A stretch of DNA of 64,000 bases from Hydractinia symbiolongicarpus (Eukaryota > Cnidaria > Hydrozoa > Anthoathecata > Hydractiniidae): positions 28,051,501-28,115,500 of the forward strand of contig NC_079878.1 of assembly GCF_029227915.1 (NCBI RefSeq), in the 5' to 3' direction. Of this stretch, positions 49,271 to 63,400 are shown piece by piece. Below the pieces are notes generated by a model, which saw nothing but the letters and a program-made list of their open reading frames with translations, made no database searches and was not told where the DNA came from. The first letter of the stretch is position 1; every line of letters begins with the position of its first letter. Both the position numbers and the translations under genes were made by a program.

Positions 49271-52200
49271 ATAGGTGACCTTATAAATGTGATAAATGAG
49301 ACAGTTGGACTCCAACATTCTTTTTAATTTGACATGATTGCTGGAATTCAGCGGTTACCCTAAGCTCTGTGGCAGCGCTTTATTTAAACAATTAGATAAA
49401 AATGCCATTTTTGTACTGTGGGACCAATCCTGGCAGTTAGCACGCGCTGAAGAAATAGAGACATTCTCAAAAACTACATTTCAATGACTTTCTAACGGTA
49501 TCAGTCCGTTTGAGTTACAACGGTTGAGTGACATATTAGTACCAACATTTATTTAGCGATATTTCTCTGACATTACTAGGTTGCATTGCTTTTAACATTA
49601 AAGCGATTGACTGTGGGATTTGGGTTAACTGGTTATTGTCTTTTGATCTTAGCAATGTGATAAATGGGACAATTGGACTCCAAAAATAACATTCTTCTTT
49701 ACTCTACATGATTGCTGGAATTCAGCGATTACACTGGACCCTGTGGTAGCGTTTCATTTAACAATTTAGATAAATAAGTCTTTTTTTACTGTGGGACCAA
49801 TCCTAGCCGTTATTGCGCGCTGAAGAAATAGAGACAGTTTTGAAAACTACATTTCAATGACTTTCTAACGGTATCAGTCCGTTTGAGTTACAACGGCTGG
49901 GTGAGATATTCGTACCAACATGTATTTTGCAATATTTTTCTGATATTACTAGGTTGCATCGCTTTTAACAGTGAAACGATTGACTGTGGGACTCAATTGA
50001 ACTGATTTTGGATTGTGACCTTATAAATGTTATAAGTGAGACAATTGGACTCCAAGAAATAACATTCTTCTTAACTTGACATGAATGCCGGAACTCAGCG
50101 ATTACACTGGGCGCTGTGGTAGCGCTTCATTTAAAAATTTAGATAAATAAGTCAATTTTTACTGTGGGACCAATCGTAGCCGTTAGAACGCGTTGAAGAA
50201 ATAGAGACAGTTACAAAAACTAAATTTCAATGACTTTCTAACAGTATCAGTCTGTTTGAGTGACAAAGGTTTCGTCACATACTCGTACCAACATGTATTT
50301 AGCAATGTTCTTCTGACATTACTAGGTTGAATTGCTTTTAACAGTGACACGATAGACTGTAGGACTTAACATAATTGATTTTCGACTTTGACTTTAAGAA
50401 TGTGATAAATGAGACAATTGAACTCCAAGAAAAAACATTCTTCTTAACTTGACATGATTGTTTGAACTGAGCAGTTACACTGGGCGTTGTGGCAGCGCTT
50501 TATTTAAAAATTTAGATGAAAAAGTCCTTTTTGTACTGTGGGACCAATTCTAGCCGTTATCGCGCGCTGAAGAAATAGAGACAGTTTCAAAAACTCCATT
50601 TCATTGACGTTCTAACGGTATCAATCCGTTTGAGTTACAACGGTTGCATCACATATTCGTACCAACATGTATTTAGCGATATCTTTCCGCTATTACTAGG
50701 TTGCATCGCTTTTAACAGTGAAACGATTGACTGTGGGACTTAATTGAACTGATTTTAAACTGTGACCTTATAAATGTGATATGTGAGACAATTGGACTTC
50801 AAGAAATAACATTTTTCTTAACTTGACATGATTGCCGGAACTCAGCGATTACACTTGGCCCTGTGCTAGAGCTTCATTTAAAAATTTAGATAAATAAGTC
50901 ATTTTTTACTCAGGGTCTAATCCTAGCCGTTAGCGCGCGCTGAAGAAAGAGAGACAGTTTCAAAAACTACATTTCATTGACTTTCTAACGGTATCAGTCC
51001 GTTTCAATTACAACGGTTGCGGCACATACTCGTACCAACATTTGTTTAGCGATATTCTTCTGACATTACTAGGTTGAATTGCTTTTAACAGAGAAACGAT
51101 CGACTGCAGGACTTAATATAACTGATTTTGGACTTTGACTTTAAGAACGTGACAAATGAGACAATTGAACTCTAAGAAAAATCATTTTTCTTTACTTGAC
51201 ATGATTGCTTGAACTGAGCGGTTACACCGGGCGCTGTGGCAACGCTTTATTTAAAAATTTAGATAAATAAGTCATTTTTTACTCTGGGTCCAATCCTTGC
51301 CGTTAGCGCGCGCTGAAGAAAGAGAGACAGTTTCAAAAACTAAATTTCATTGACATTCTAACGGTATCAGTCCGTTTCAACTACAACAGGTGCGTCACAT
51401 ATTCGTACCAACATGTATTTAGTGATGTTGTTCCGATATCACTAAGTTATATCGCTTTTAACAGTGAAACGATTGACTGTGGCACTTAATTGAACCTACT
51501 CTGGACTGTGACCTTATAAATGTGATAAATGAGACAATTGGACTCCAAGGTATAACATTCTTCTTAATTTGACATGATTGCTGGAATTCAGCGATTACCT
51601 TAGGCTCTGTGGTAGCGCTTTATTTAACAATTTAGATAAGTAAGTCTTTTTTTACTGTGGGACCAATCCTAGCCGTTATCGCGCGCTGAAGAAATAGAGA
51701 CAGTTTTAAAAACTACATTTCAATGACTTTCAAACGGTATCAGTCCGTTTGAGTTACAACGGGAGGGTGGCATATTCGTGCGAACATGCATTTAGTGATT
51801 TTTTTCCGATATTACTAAGTTGTATCGCTTTTAACAGTGAAACGATTGACTGTGGGACTTAATTGAACTGATTCTAGACTGTGACCTTATGAAAGTGAAT
51901 TGAGCGAATTGGACTCCAAGGAAAAACATTCTTCTTAATTTGACATTATTGCTGGAATTCAGCGATTACACTGTACCCTATGGTGGCACTTCATTTAAAA
52001 ATTTAGATAAATAAGTCATTTTAACTGTGGGACAAATCCTAGCCGTTAGCGCACGCTGAAGAAATAGAGACAGTTTTAGAAACTCCATTTCATTGACGTT
52101 CTAACGGTATCAATCCGTTTCAATTACAACGGTTGCGTCACATATTCGTGCGAACATGCATTTAGTGATTTTTTTCCGATATTACTAAGTTGTATTGCTT

Positions 52201-52610
52201 TTAACAGTGAAACGATTGACTGTGGGAATTAATTGAACTGATTCTAGACTGTGACCTTATGAAAGTGATAATTGAGCGAATTGGACTCCAAGGAAAAACA
52301 TTCTTCTTAATTTGACATTATTGCTGGAATTCAGCGATTACACTGGACCCTGTGGTAGCGTTTCATTTAAAAATTTAGATAAATAAGTCATTTTTTACTC
52401 TGGGTCCAATCCTAGCCGTTATCGCGCGCTGAAGAAATAGAGACAGTTTCAAAAACTACATTTCAATTGCTTTCAAACGGTATCAGTCCGTTTGAGTTAC
52501 GATGGTTGGGTGACATATTCGTACCAAGGAAAAACATTCTTCTTAATCTGACATCACTGCTGGAATTCAGCGATTACACTGGACCCTGTGGTAGCGTTTC
52601 ATATAAAAAT

Positions 52611-52744
52611 CGTTTCAATGTTAGAAGCAATGCAACCTAGTAATGTCAGAGAAATATCACTAAAAACATGTTGGTACGAACATGTGACGCAACCGTTGTA
52701 ATTGAAACGGACTGATACCGTTAGAAAGTCAATGAAATGTAGTT
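52611..52744 (-). repeat. Inverted satellite patch, copy 3
   Basis: This is the third copy with the same junctions, 3474 bp after copy 2, carried by the shorter higher-order unit. No further copy is seen to the right, so the amplification of this scar stops near 55.4 kb within the window. Confidence 0.92.
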
Positions 52745-55700
52745 ATAGGTGACCTTATAAATGTGATAAATGAGACAGTTGGACTCCAACATTCTTCTTA
52801 ATTTGACATGATTGCTGGAATTCAGCGGTTACCCTAAGCTCTGTGGCAGCGCTTTATTTAAACAATTAGATAAAAATGCCATTTTTGTACTGTGGGACCA
52901 ATCCTGGCAGTTAGCACGCGCTGAAGAAATAGAGACATTCTCAAAAACTACATTTCAATGACTTTCTAACGGTATCAGTCCGTTTGAGTTACAACGGTTG
53001 AGTGACATATTAGTACCAACATTTATTTAGCGATATTTCTCTGACATTACTAGGTTGCATTGCTTTTAACATTAAAGCGATTGACTGTGGGATTTGGGTT
53101 AACTGGTTATTGTCTTTTGATCTTAGCAATGTGATAAATGGGACAATTGGACTCCAAAAATAACATTCTTCTTTACTCTACATGATTGCTGGAATTCAGC
53201 GATTACACTGGACCCTGTGGTAGCGTTTCATTTAAAAATTTAGATAAATAAGTCTTTTTTTACTGTGGGACCAATCCTAGCCGTTATTGCGCGCTGAAGA
53301 AATAGAGACAGTTTTGAAAACTACATTTCAATGACTTTCTAACGGTATCAGTCCGTTTGAGTTACAACGGCTGGGTGAGATATTCGTACCAACATGTATT
53401 TTGCAATATTTTTCTGATATTACTAGGTTGCATCGCTTTTAACAGTGAAACGATTGACTGTGGGACTCAATTGAACTGATTTTGGATTGTGACCTTATAA
53501 ATGTTATAAGTGAGACAATTGGACTCCAAGAAATAACATTCTTCTTAACTTGACATGAATGCCGGAACTCAGCGATTACACTGGGCGCTGTGGTAGCGCT
53601 TCATTTAAAAATTTAGATAAATAAGTCAATTTTTACTGTGGGACCAATCGTAGCCGTTAGAACGCGTTGAAGAAATAGAGACAGTTACAAAAACTAAATT
53701 TCAATGACTTTCTAACAGTATCAGTCTGTTTGAGTGACAAAGGTTTCGTCACATACTCGTACCAACATGTATTTAGCAATGTTCTTCTGACATTACTAGG
53801 TTGAATTGCTTTTAACAGTGACACGATAGACTGTAGGACTTAACATAATTGATTTTCGACTTTGACTTTAAGAATGTGATAAATGAGACAATTGAACTCC
53901 AAGAAAAAACATTCTTCTTAACTTGACATGATTGTTTGAACTGAGCAGTTACACTGGGCGTTGTGGCAGCGCTTTATTTAAAAATTTAGATGAAAAAGTC
54001 CTTTTTGTACTGTGGGACCAATTCTAGCCGTTATCGCGCGCTGAAGAAATAGAGACAGTTTCAAAAACTCCATTTCATTGACGTTCTAACGGTATCAATC
54101 CGTTTGAGTTACAACGGTTGCATCACATATTCGTACCAACATGTATTTAGCGATATCTTTCCGCTATTACTAGGTTGCATCGCTTTTAACAGTGAAACGA
54201 TTGACTGTGGGACTTAATTGAACTGATTTTAAACTGTGACCTTATAAATGTGATATGTGAGACAATTGGACTTCAAGAAATAACATTCTTCTTAACTTGA
54301 CATGATTGCCGGAACTCAGCGATTACACTTGGCCCTGTGCTAGAGCTTCATTTAAAAATTTAGATAAATAAGTCATTTTTTACTCAGGGTCTAATCCTAG
54401 CCGTTAGCGCGCGCTGAAGAAAGAGAGACAGTTTCAAAAACTACATTTCATTGACTTTCTAACGGTATCAGTCCGTTTCAATTACAACGGTTGCGGCACA
54501 TACTCGTACCAACATTTGTTTAGCGATATTCTTCTGACATTACTAGGTTGAATTGCTTTTAACAGAGAAACGATCGACTGCAGGACTTAATATAACTGAT
54601 TTTGGACTTTGACTTTAAGAATGTGACAAATGAGACAATTGAACTCTAAGAAAAATCATTTTTCTTTACTTGACATGATTGCTTGAACTGAGCGGTTACA
54701 CCGGGCGCTGTGGCAACGCTTTATTTAAAAATTTAGATAAATAAGTCATTTTTTACTCTGGGTCCAATCCTTGCCGTTAGCGCGCGCTGAAGAAAGAGAG
54801 ACAGTTTCAAAAACTAAATTTCATTGACATTCTAACGGTATCAGTCCGTTTCAACTACAACAGGTGCGTCACATATTCGTACCAACATGTATTTAGTGAT
54901 GTTGTTCCGATATCACTAAGTTATATCGCTTTTAACAGTGAAACGATTGACTGTGGCACTTAATTGAACCTACTCTGGACTGTGACCTTATAAATGTGAT
55001 AAATGAGACAATTGGACTCCAAGGTATAACATTCTTCTTAATTTGACATGATTGCTGGAATTCAGCGATTACCTTAGGCTCTGTGGTAGCGCTTTATTTA
55101 ACAATTTAGATAAGTAAGTCTTTTTTTACTGTGGGACCAATCCTAGCCGTTATCGCGCGCTGAAGAAATAGAGACAGTTTTAAAAACTACATTTCAATGA
55201 CTTTCAAACGGTATCAGTCCGTTTGAGTTACAACGGGAGGGTGGCATATTCGTGCGAACATGCATTTAGTGATTTTTTTCCGATATTACTAAGTTGTATC
55301 GCTTTTAACAGTGAAACGATTGACTGTGGGACTTAATTGAACTGATTCTAGACTGTGACCTTATGAATGTGATAATTGAGCGAATTGGACTCCAAAGAAA
55401 AACATTCTTCTTAATTTGACATCATTGCTGGAATTCAGCGATTACACTGGACCCTGTGGTAGCGTTTCATATAAAAATTTAGATAAATAAGTCATTCTTA
55501 CTCTGGGTCCAATCCTAGCCGTTAGCGCGCGCTGAAGAAAAAGAGACAGTTTTAAAAACTACATTTCATTAACTTTCTAACGGTATCAGTCCGTTTCAAT
55601 TACAACGGTTGCGTCACATATTCGTACCAACATGTATTTATTGATATTGTTCCGATATTACTTAGTTATATCGCTTTTAACAGTGAAACGAGTGACTCTG

Positions 55701-57499
55701 GGACTTAATTAAAGTAACTTTGGACTGTGACTTTATAAATGTGAAAAATGAGCCAATTGGACCCTAAGAAATAACATTCTTCTTAATTTGACATGATTGC
55801 CGGAACTCAGCGGTAATCCTAAGCTCTGTGGTAGCGCTTTATTTAAAAATTTACATAAGTAAGTCTTTTTTTACTGCGGGACCAATCCTGGCAGTTAGCA
55901 CGCGCTGAAGAAATAGAGACATTCTCAAAAATTACATTTCCATGACTTTCTAAAGGTATCAGTCCGTTTGAGTTACAACGGTTGAGTGACATATTAGTAC
56001 CAACATTTATTTAGCGATATTTCTCTCACATTACTAGGTTGCATTGCTTTTAACATTGAAACGATTGACTGTGGGATTTAAGTTAACTGGTTTTTGTCTT
56101 TTGATCTTAGCAATGTGATAAATCGGACAATTGGACTACAAAAATAACATTCTTCTTAACTCTACATGATTGCTGGATTTCAGCGATTACATTGGACCCT
56201 GTGGTAGCGTTTCATTTAAAAATTTAGATAAATAAGTCATTTTTTACTGTGGGACCAATCCTAGTCGTTATCGCGCACTGAAGAAATAGAGACAGTTTTA
56301 AAAACTACGTTTCAATGACTTTCTAACGGTATCAGTCCGTTTGAGTTACAACGGTTGGGTGACATATTCGTACCAACATGTGTTTTGCAACATTTTTCTG
56401 ATATTACTAGGTTGCATCGCTTTTAACAGTGAAACGATTGACTGTGGGACTCAATTGAACTGATTTTGGATTGTGACCTTATAAATGTTATAAGTGAGAC
56501 AATTGGACTGCAAGAAATAACATTCTTCTTAACTTGACATGATTGCCGGAACTCAGCGATTACACTGGGCGCTGTGGTAGCGCTTCATTTAAAAATTTAG
56601 ATAAATAAGTCAATTTTTACTGTGGGACCAATCGTAGCCGTTAGAACGCGCTGAAGAAATAGAGACAGTTACAAAAACTAAATTTCAATGACTTTCTAAC
56701 AGTATCAGTCTGTTTGAGTGACAAAGGTTCCATCACATAATCGTACCAACATTTATTTAGCAATATTCTTCTGACATTACTAGGTTGAATTGCTTTTAAC
56801 TGTGACACCATAGACTGTAGGACTTAACATAACTGATTTTCGACTTTGACTTTAAGAATGTGATAATTGAGACAATTGAACTCCAAGAAAAAACATTCTT
56901 CTTAACTTGAGATGATTGTTTGAACTGAGCAGTTACACTAGGCGTTGTGGAAGCGCTTTATTTAAAAACTTAGATAAAAAGTCCTTTTTGTACTGTGGGA
57001 CCAATTCTAGCCGTTATGGCGCGCTGAAGAAATAGAGACAGTTTCAAAACCTCCATTTCACTGACGTTCTAACGGTATCAATCCGTTTGAATTACAACGG
57101 TTGCATCCCAATTTCGTACCAACATGTAATTAGCGATATCTTTCCGCTATTACTAGGTTGCATCGCTTTAACAGTGAAACGATTGAATGTGGGACTTAAT
57201 TGAACTGATTTTGGACTGTGACCTTATAAATGTGATATGTGAGACAATTGGAGTCCAAAAAATAACATTCTTCTTAACTTGACATGATTGCCGGAACTCA
57301 GCGATTACACTGGTTGCTATGGTAGCGCTTCATTTAAAAATTTAGAAAAATAAGTCATTTTTTACTGTGGGACCAATCCTAACCGTTATCGCGCGCTGAA
57401 GAAATAGAGACAGTTTTAAAAACTACATTTCAATGACTTTCAAACGGTATCAGTCCGTTTGAGTTACGACGGTTGGGTGACACATTCGTACCAACATGT

Positions 57500-60400
57500 A
57501 TTTAGCGATATTTTTCTGATATTACTAGGTTGCATCGCTTTTAACAGTGAAGCGATTGACTGTGGGACTTAATTGAACTGACTCTGGACTGTGACCTTAT
57601 AAATGTGATAAATGAGCCAATTGGACTCCAAGGTATAACATTCTTCTTAATTTGATAAGATTGCCGGAACTCAGCGATTACACTGGGCGCTGTGGTAGCG
57701 CTTCATTTAAAAATTTAGAAAAATTAGTCATTTTTTACTGTGGGACCAATCCTAGCCGTTATCGCGTGCTGAAGAAATAGAGAGAGTTTTAAAAACTACA
57801 TTTCAATGACTTTCAAACGGTATCAGTCCGTTTGAGTTACGACGGTTGGTTGACATATTCGTACCAACATGTATTTAGCGATATTTTTCTGATATTACTA
57901 GGTTGCATCGCTTTTAACAGTGAAGCGATTGACTGTGGGACTTAATTGAACTGACTCTGGACTGTGACCTTATAAATGTGATAAATGAGCCAATTGGACT
58001 CCAAGGTATAACATTCTTCTTAATTTGACATGATTGCTGAAATTCAGCGATTACACTAGGCTCTGTGGTAGCGCTTTATTTAAAAAATTAGATAAAAAAA
58101 TTATTCTTTTCTGTGGGTCCAATCCTAGCTGTTAGCTCGCGCTGAAGAAAGAGAGACAGTTTCAAAAACTACATTTCATTGACTTTCTAACGGTATCAGT
58201 CCGTTTCAATTACAACGGTTGCGGCACATATTCGTACCAACATGTATTTAGTGATGTTGTTCCGATATTACTAAGTTATATCACTTTTAACAGTGAAACG
58301 AGTGACTCTGGGAATTTATTAAAGTAACTTTGGACTGTGACTTTATGAATGTGATAAATGAGCCAATTGGACCTTAAGAAATAACATTCCTCTTAATTTG
58401 ACATGATTGCCGGAACTCAGCGATTTCACTGGGCGCTGTGGTAGCGCTTTATGTATAAATTTAGATAAATAAGTCTTTTTTTAGTGTGGGACCAATCCTG
58501 GCCCTTAACACGCGCCGAAAAAATAGAGACACTCTCATAAACTACATTTCATTGAATTTCTAACGGTATCAGTCCGTTTCAATTACAACGGTTGCGTCAC
58601 ATATTCGTACCAACATGTATTTAGCGATATTTTTTTGATTTTACTAGGTTGCATTGCTTTTAACAGTGAAAGGATTGATTGCGGGATTAATTGAACTGCC
58701 TCTGGATTGTGACCTTGTAAATGTGATAAATGAGCCAATTGGACTCCAAGGTATAACATTCTTCTTAATTTGACATGATTGATGGAATTCAGCGATTACC
58801 CTAGGCTCTGTGGTAGCGCTTTATTTAAAAATTTAGATAAGCATGTCTTTATTTACTGTGGGACCAATCCTGGCAGTTAGCACGCGCTGAAGAAATGGAG
58901 ACATTCTGAAAAACTACATTTCATTGACTTCTTGGCGGTATCAATCCGTTTGAGTTACAATGGTTGCGTCACATATTCGTACCAACATGTATTTAGTGAT
59001 ATTGTTGCGATATTACTCAGTTATATTGTTTTTAACAGTGAAACGAGTGACTCTGGGACTTAATTAAAGTAACTTTGGACTGTAACTTTATAAATGTGAT
59101 AAATGAGCCACTTGCACCCCAAGAAATAACATTCTTCTTAATTTGACATGATTGTCGGAACTCAGCGATTACACTGGGCGCTGTGGTAGCGCTTTATTTA
59201 AAAATTTAGATAAATAAGTCATTTTTTACTGTGGGACAAATCTTAGCCGTTATCGCGCGCTGAAGAAATAGAGACAGTTTTGAAAACTACATTTCAATGA
59301 CTTTCTAACGGTATCAGTTCGTTTCAGTTACAACGGTTGGGTGACATATTCGTACCAACATGTATTTAGCGACATTCTCTGATATTACTAGGTTGAATCG
59401 CTTTTAACAGTGAAACGATTGACCGTGGGACCTAATTGAACTAACTTTGGACTGTGACCTGATAAATGTGATAAACGAGACAATTGGACTCAATGAAATA
59501 ACACTTTTCTTAATTTGACATGATTGCGCAACTCAGCCATTACACTGGCCGCTGTGGCAGCGCTTCATTTAAAAATTTAGATAAAAAAGTCATTCTTTAC
59601 TGTGGGTCCAATCCTGGCCGTTAGCACGCGCTGAATAAATAGGAACAGTTTCAAAAACTACATTTCATTGACTTTCTAGCGGTATAAATCCGTTTTAGTT
59701 ACAACGGTTGCGTCACAAATTCGTACCAACATGTACTTAGCGATATTATTCGGATATTACTAAGTTGCATCGCCTTTAATAGTGAAACGTTTGGCTGTGG
59801 GACATAATTGAACTGATTTTGGATTTTGACTTTATAAACGTGATAAATGACCCAGTTGGACTACAAGAAATAACATTCTTCTTAATTTGACATGATTGCT
59901 GGAACTCAGCGATTACACTGGGCGCTGTGGTAGGGCTGTATTGAAAAATTAAGATAAAATAGTCATTTCTTACTGTGGGACCAATCCTGGCAGTTAGCAC
60001 GCGCTGAGTAAATAGGAACAGTTTCAAAAACTACATTTCATTGACTTTCTAGCGGTATAAATCCGTTTGAGTTACAACGGTTGCGTCACGTATTCGTACC
60101 AACATGTATTAAGCGATATTATTCGGATATTACTAGGTTGCATCGCTTTTAATAGTGAAACGTTTGCCTGTGGGACATAGTTGAACTGATTTTGGACTTT
60201 GATCTATAAATGTGATAAATGAGCCAGTTGGACTCAATGGAATAACATTGTTCTTAATTTGAAATGATTGCTGGAATTCAGCGACTACCCTAGGCTCTGT
60301 GGTAGCGTTTCATTTAAAAATTTAGATAAGTAAGTCTTTCTTAACTTTGGGACCAATCCTGGCATTTAGCACGCGCTGAAGAAATAGAGACATTCTCAAA

Positions 60401-63400
60401 AATTACATTTCATTGACTTCTTGGCGGTATCAATCCGTTTGAGTTACAACGGTTGCATCACATATTCGTACCAACATGTATTTAGCGATATCTTTCCGCT
60501 ATTACTAGGTTGCATCGCTTTTAACAGTGAAGCGATTGACTGTGGGACTTAATTGAACTGACTCTGGAATGTGACCTTATAAATGTGATAAATGGGCCAA
60601 TTGGACTCCAAGGTATAACATTCTTCTTAATTTGATAAGAATGCCGGAACTCAGCGATTACACTGGGCGCTGTGGTAGCGCTTCATTTAAAAATTTAGAA
60701 AAATTAGTCATTTTTTACTGTGGGACCAATCCTAGCCGTTATGGCGTGCTGAAGAAATAGAGAGAGTTTTAAAACTACATTTCAATGACTTTCAAACGGT
60801 ATCAGTCCGTTTGAGTTACGACGGTTGGGTGACATATTCGTACCAACATGTATTTAGCGATATTTTTCTGATATTACTAGGTTGCATCGCTTTTAACAGT
60901 GAAGCGATTGACTGTGGGACTTAATTGAACTGACTCTTGACTGTGACCTTATAAATGTGATAAATGAGCCAATTGGACTCCAAGGTATAACATTCTTCTT
61001 AATTTGACATGATTGCTGAAATTCAGCGATTACACTAGGCTCTGTGGTAGCGCTTTATTTAAAAATTTAGATAAAAAAATCATTCTTTTCTGTGGGTCCA
61101 ATCCTAGCTGTTAGCGCGCGCTGAAGAAAGAGAGACAGTTTCAAAAACTACATTTCATTGACTTTCTAACGGTATCAGTCCGTTTCAATTACAACGGTTG
61201 CGGCACATATTCGTACCAACATGTATTTAGTGATGTTATTCCGATTTTACTAAGTTATATCACTTTTAACAGTGAAACGAGTGACTCTGGGAATTAATTA
61301 AAGTAACTTTCGACTGTGACTTTATAAATGTGATAAATGAGCCAATTGGATCTTAAGAAATAACATTCCTCTTAATTTGACATGATTGCCGGAACTCAGC
61401 GATTTCACTGGGCGCTGTGGTAGCGCTTCATTTAAAAATTTAGAAAAATAAGTCATTTTTTACTGTGGGACCACTCCTAGCCGTTATCGCGCGCTGAAGA
61501 ATTAGAAACAGTTTTAAAAACTACATTTCAATGACTTTCAAACGGTATCAGTCTGTTTGAGTTACAATGGTTGCGTCACATATTCGTACCAACATGTATT
61601 TATCGATATTATTTGGATATTACTAGGTTGCATCGCTTTTAATAGTGAAACGTTTGTCTGTGGGACATAGTTGAACTGATTTTGGACTTTGACCTTATAA
61701 ATGTGATAAATGAGCCAGTTGGACTCCAAGGAATAACATTCTTCTTTATTTGACTTGATTGCTGGAATTCAGCGATTTCACTAGGCACTGTGGTAGCGCT
61801 TTATTTAAAAATTTAGATAAGCATGTCTTTATTTACTGTGGGACCAATCCTGGCAGTTAGCACGCGCTGAAGAAATGGAGACATTCTGAAAAACTACATT
61901 TCATTGACTTCTTGGCGGTATCAATCCGTTTGAGTTACAATGATTGCGTCACATATTCGTACCAACATGTATTTAGTGATATTGTTGCGATATTATTCAG
62001 TTATATCGCTTTTAACAGTGAAACGAGTGACTCTGGGACTTAATTAAAGTAACTTTGGACTGTAACTTTATAAATGTGATAAATGAGCCAATTGGACTCA
62101 AAGAAATAACACTTTTCTTAATTTGACATGATTGCCGCAACTCAGCCATTACACTGGCCGCTGTGGCAGCGCTTCATTTAAAAATTTAGATAAAAAAGTC
62201 ATTCTTTACTGTGGGACCAATCCGGGCCGTTAACACGCGCTGAATAAATAGAAACAGTTTCAAAAACTATATTTCATTGACTTTCTAGCGGTATAAATCC
62301 GTTTTAGTTACAACGGTTGCGTCACATATTCGTACCAACATGTATTTAGCGATATTATTCGGATATTACTAAGTTGCATCGCTTTTAATAGTGAAACGTT
62401 TGGCTGTGGGACATAATTGAACTGATTTTGGATTTTGACTTTATAAATGTGATAAATGAGGCAGTTGGACTCAATGGAATAACATTGTTCTTAATTCGAA
62501 ATGATTGCTGGAATTCAGCGACTACCCTAGGCTCTGTGGTAGCGTTTCATTTAAAAATTTAGATAAGTAAGTCTTTCTTAACTTTGGGACCAATCCTGGC
62601 AATTAGCATGCGCTGAAGAAATAGAGACATTCTCAAAAATTACATTTCATTGACTTCTTGGCGGTATCAATCCGTTTGAGTTACAACGGTACCATCACAT
62701 ATTCGTACCAACATGTATTTAGCGATATCTTTCCGCTATTGCTAGGTTGCATCGCTTTTAACAGTGAAACGATTGACTGTGGGACTCAATTGAACTGATT
62801 TTGGACTGTGACCTTATAAATGTGATATGTGAGACAATTGGACTCCAACAAATAACATTATACTTAACTTGACATGATTGTCGGAACTCAGCGATTACAC
62901 TTGGCCCTGTGCTAGAGTATCATTTAAAAATTTAGATAAATAAGTCATTTTTTACTCTGGGTCTAATCCTAGCCGTTGGCGCGCGCTGAAGAAAGAGAGA
63001 CAGTTTCAAAAACTGCATTTCATTGACTTTCTAACGGTATCAGTCCGTTTCAATTACAACGGTTGCGGCACATATTCGTACCAACATGTATTTAGTGATA
63101 TTGTTGCGATATTACTAATTTATATAGCTTTTAACAGTGAAACGATTGACTCTGGGACTTAATTAAAGTAACTTTGGACTGTAACTTTATAAATGTGATA
63201 AATGAGCCAATTGGACCCCAAGAAATAACATTCCTCTTAATTTGACATGATTGCTGGAACTCAGCGATTACACTGGGCGCTGTGTTAGCGCTTCATTTAA
63301 AAATTTAGAAAAATAAGTCATTTTTTAATGTGGGACCAATCCTAGCCGTTATCGCGCGCTGAAGAAATAGAGACAGTTTTAAAAAACAACATTTCAATGA
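57500..63400 (+). repeat. Looser eight-monomer higher-order repeat (about 2980-bp offset, shrinking to 2609 and 2235 bp)
   Basis: The variant CACTTTTAACAGTGAAACG recurs at about 58283 and 61262, and GCATGTCTTTATTTACTG at 58841 and 61821, both offset about 2980 bp (8 monomers). Further on TACACTGGCCGCTGTGGCAG at 59541 recurs at 62150 (2609 bp, 7 monomers), and GCGACTACCCTAGGCTC near 60283 recurs near 62518 (2235 bp, 6 monomers). The second copy has therefore lost single monomers twice. Copies differ more than in the 32-37 kb pair, so this duplication is older. Confidence 0.75.

Larger units (their letters stand above)
42760..51197 (+). repeat. Tandem pair of 4219-bp higher-order repeats (11 monomers plus a rearranged part)
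   Basis: The block at about 42760-46978 is repeated at about 46979-51197. The inverted patch at 44918 recurs at 49137 (offset 4219), as do all private variants checked. 4219 bp equals 11 monomers of 372.5 bp plus about 121 bp. The remainder comes from one partial-monomer deletion and one inverted insertion inside each unit. At the second copy's start (about 46978) the upstream sequence (ATCATTTTTCTTTACTTGACATG) belongs to a different variant, which marks the exchange point. Confidence 0.87.
48946..55369 (+). repeat. Tandem pair of 3474-bp higher-order repeats overlapping the 4219-bp pair
   Basis: Sequence from 48946 recurs from 52420 (inverted patch 49137 to 52611, offset 3474). 3474 bp is 9 monomers plus the same 121-bp remainder, so this unit also contains exactly one copy of the scar. 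At about 52420 a monomer is chimeric: TTTACTCTGGGTCCAATCC of one variant runs into ATCGCGCGCTGAAGAAATAG of another. At about 55370 the copy switches to sequence matching 40830-41380. This records a second unequal exchange using a shorter register. Confidence 0.85.

Noticed and set aside
59776-60027. Open frame of 83 codons on the minus strand within the satellite
   Set aside because: It lies wholly in satellite monomers, has no family resemblance, and matching monomers elsewhere do not keep the frame open.
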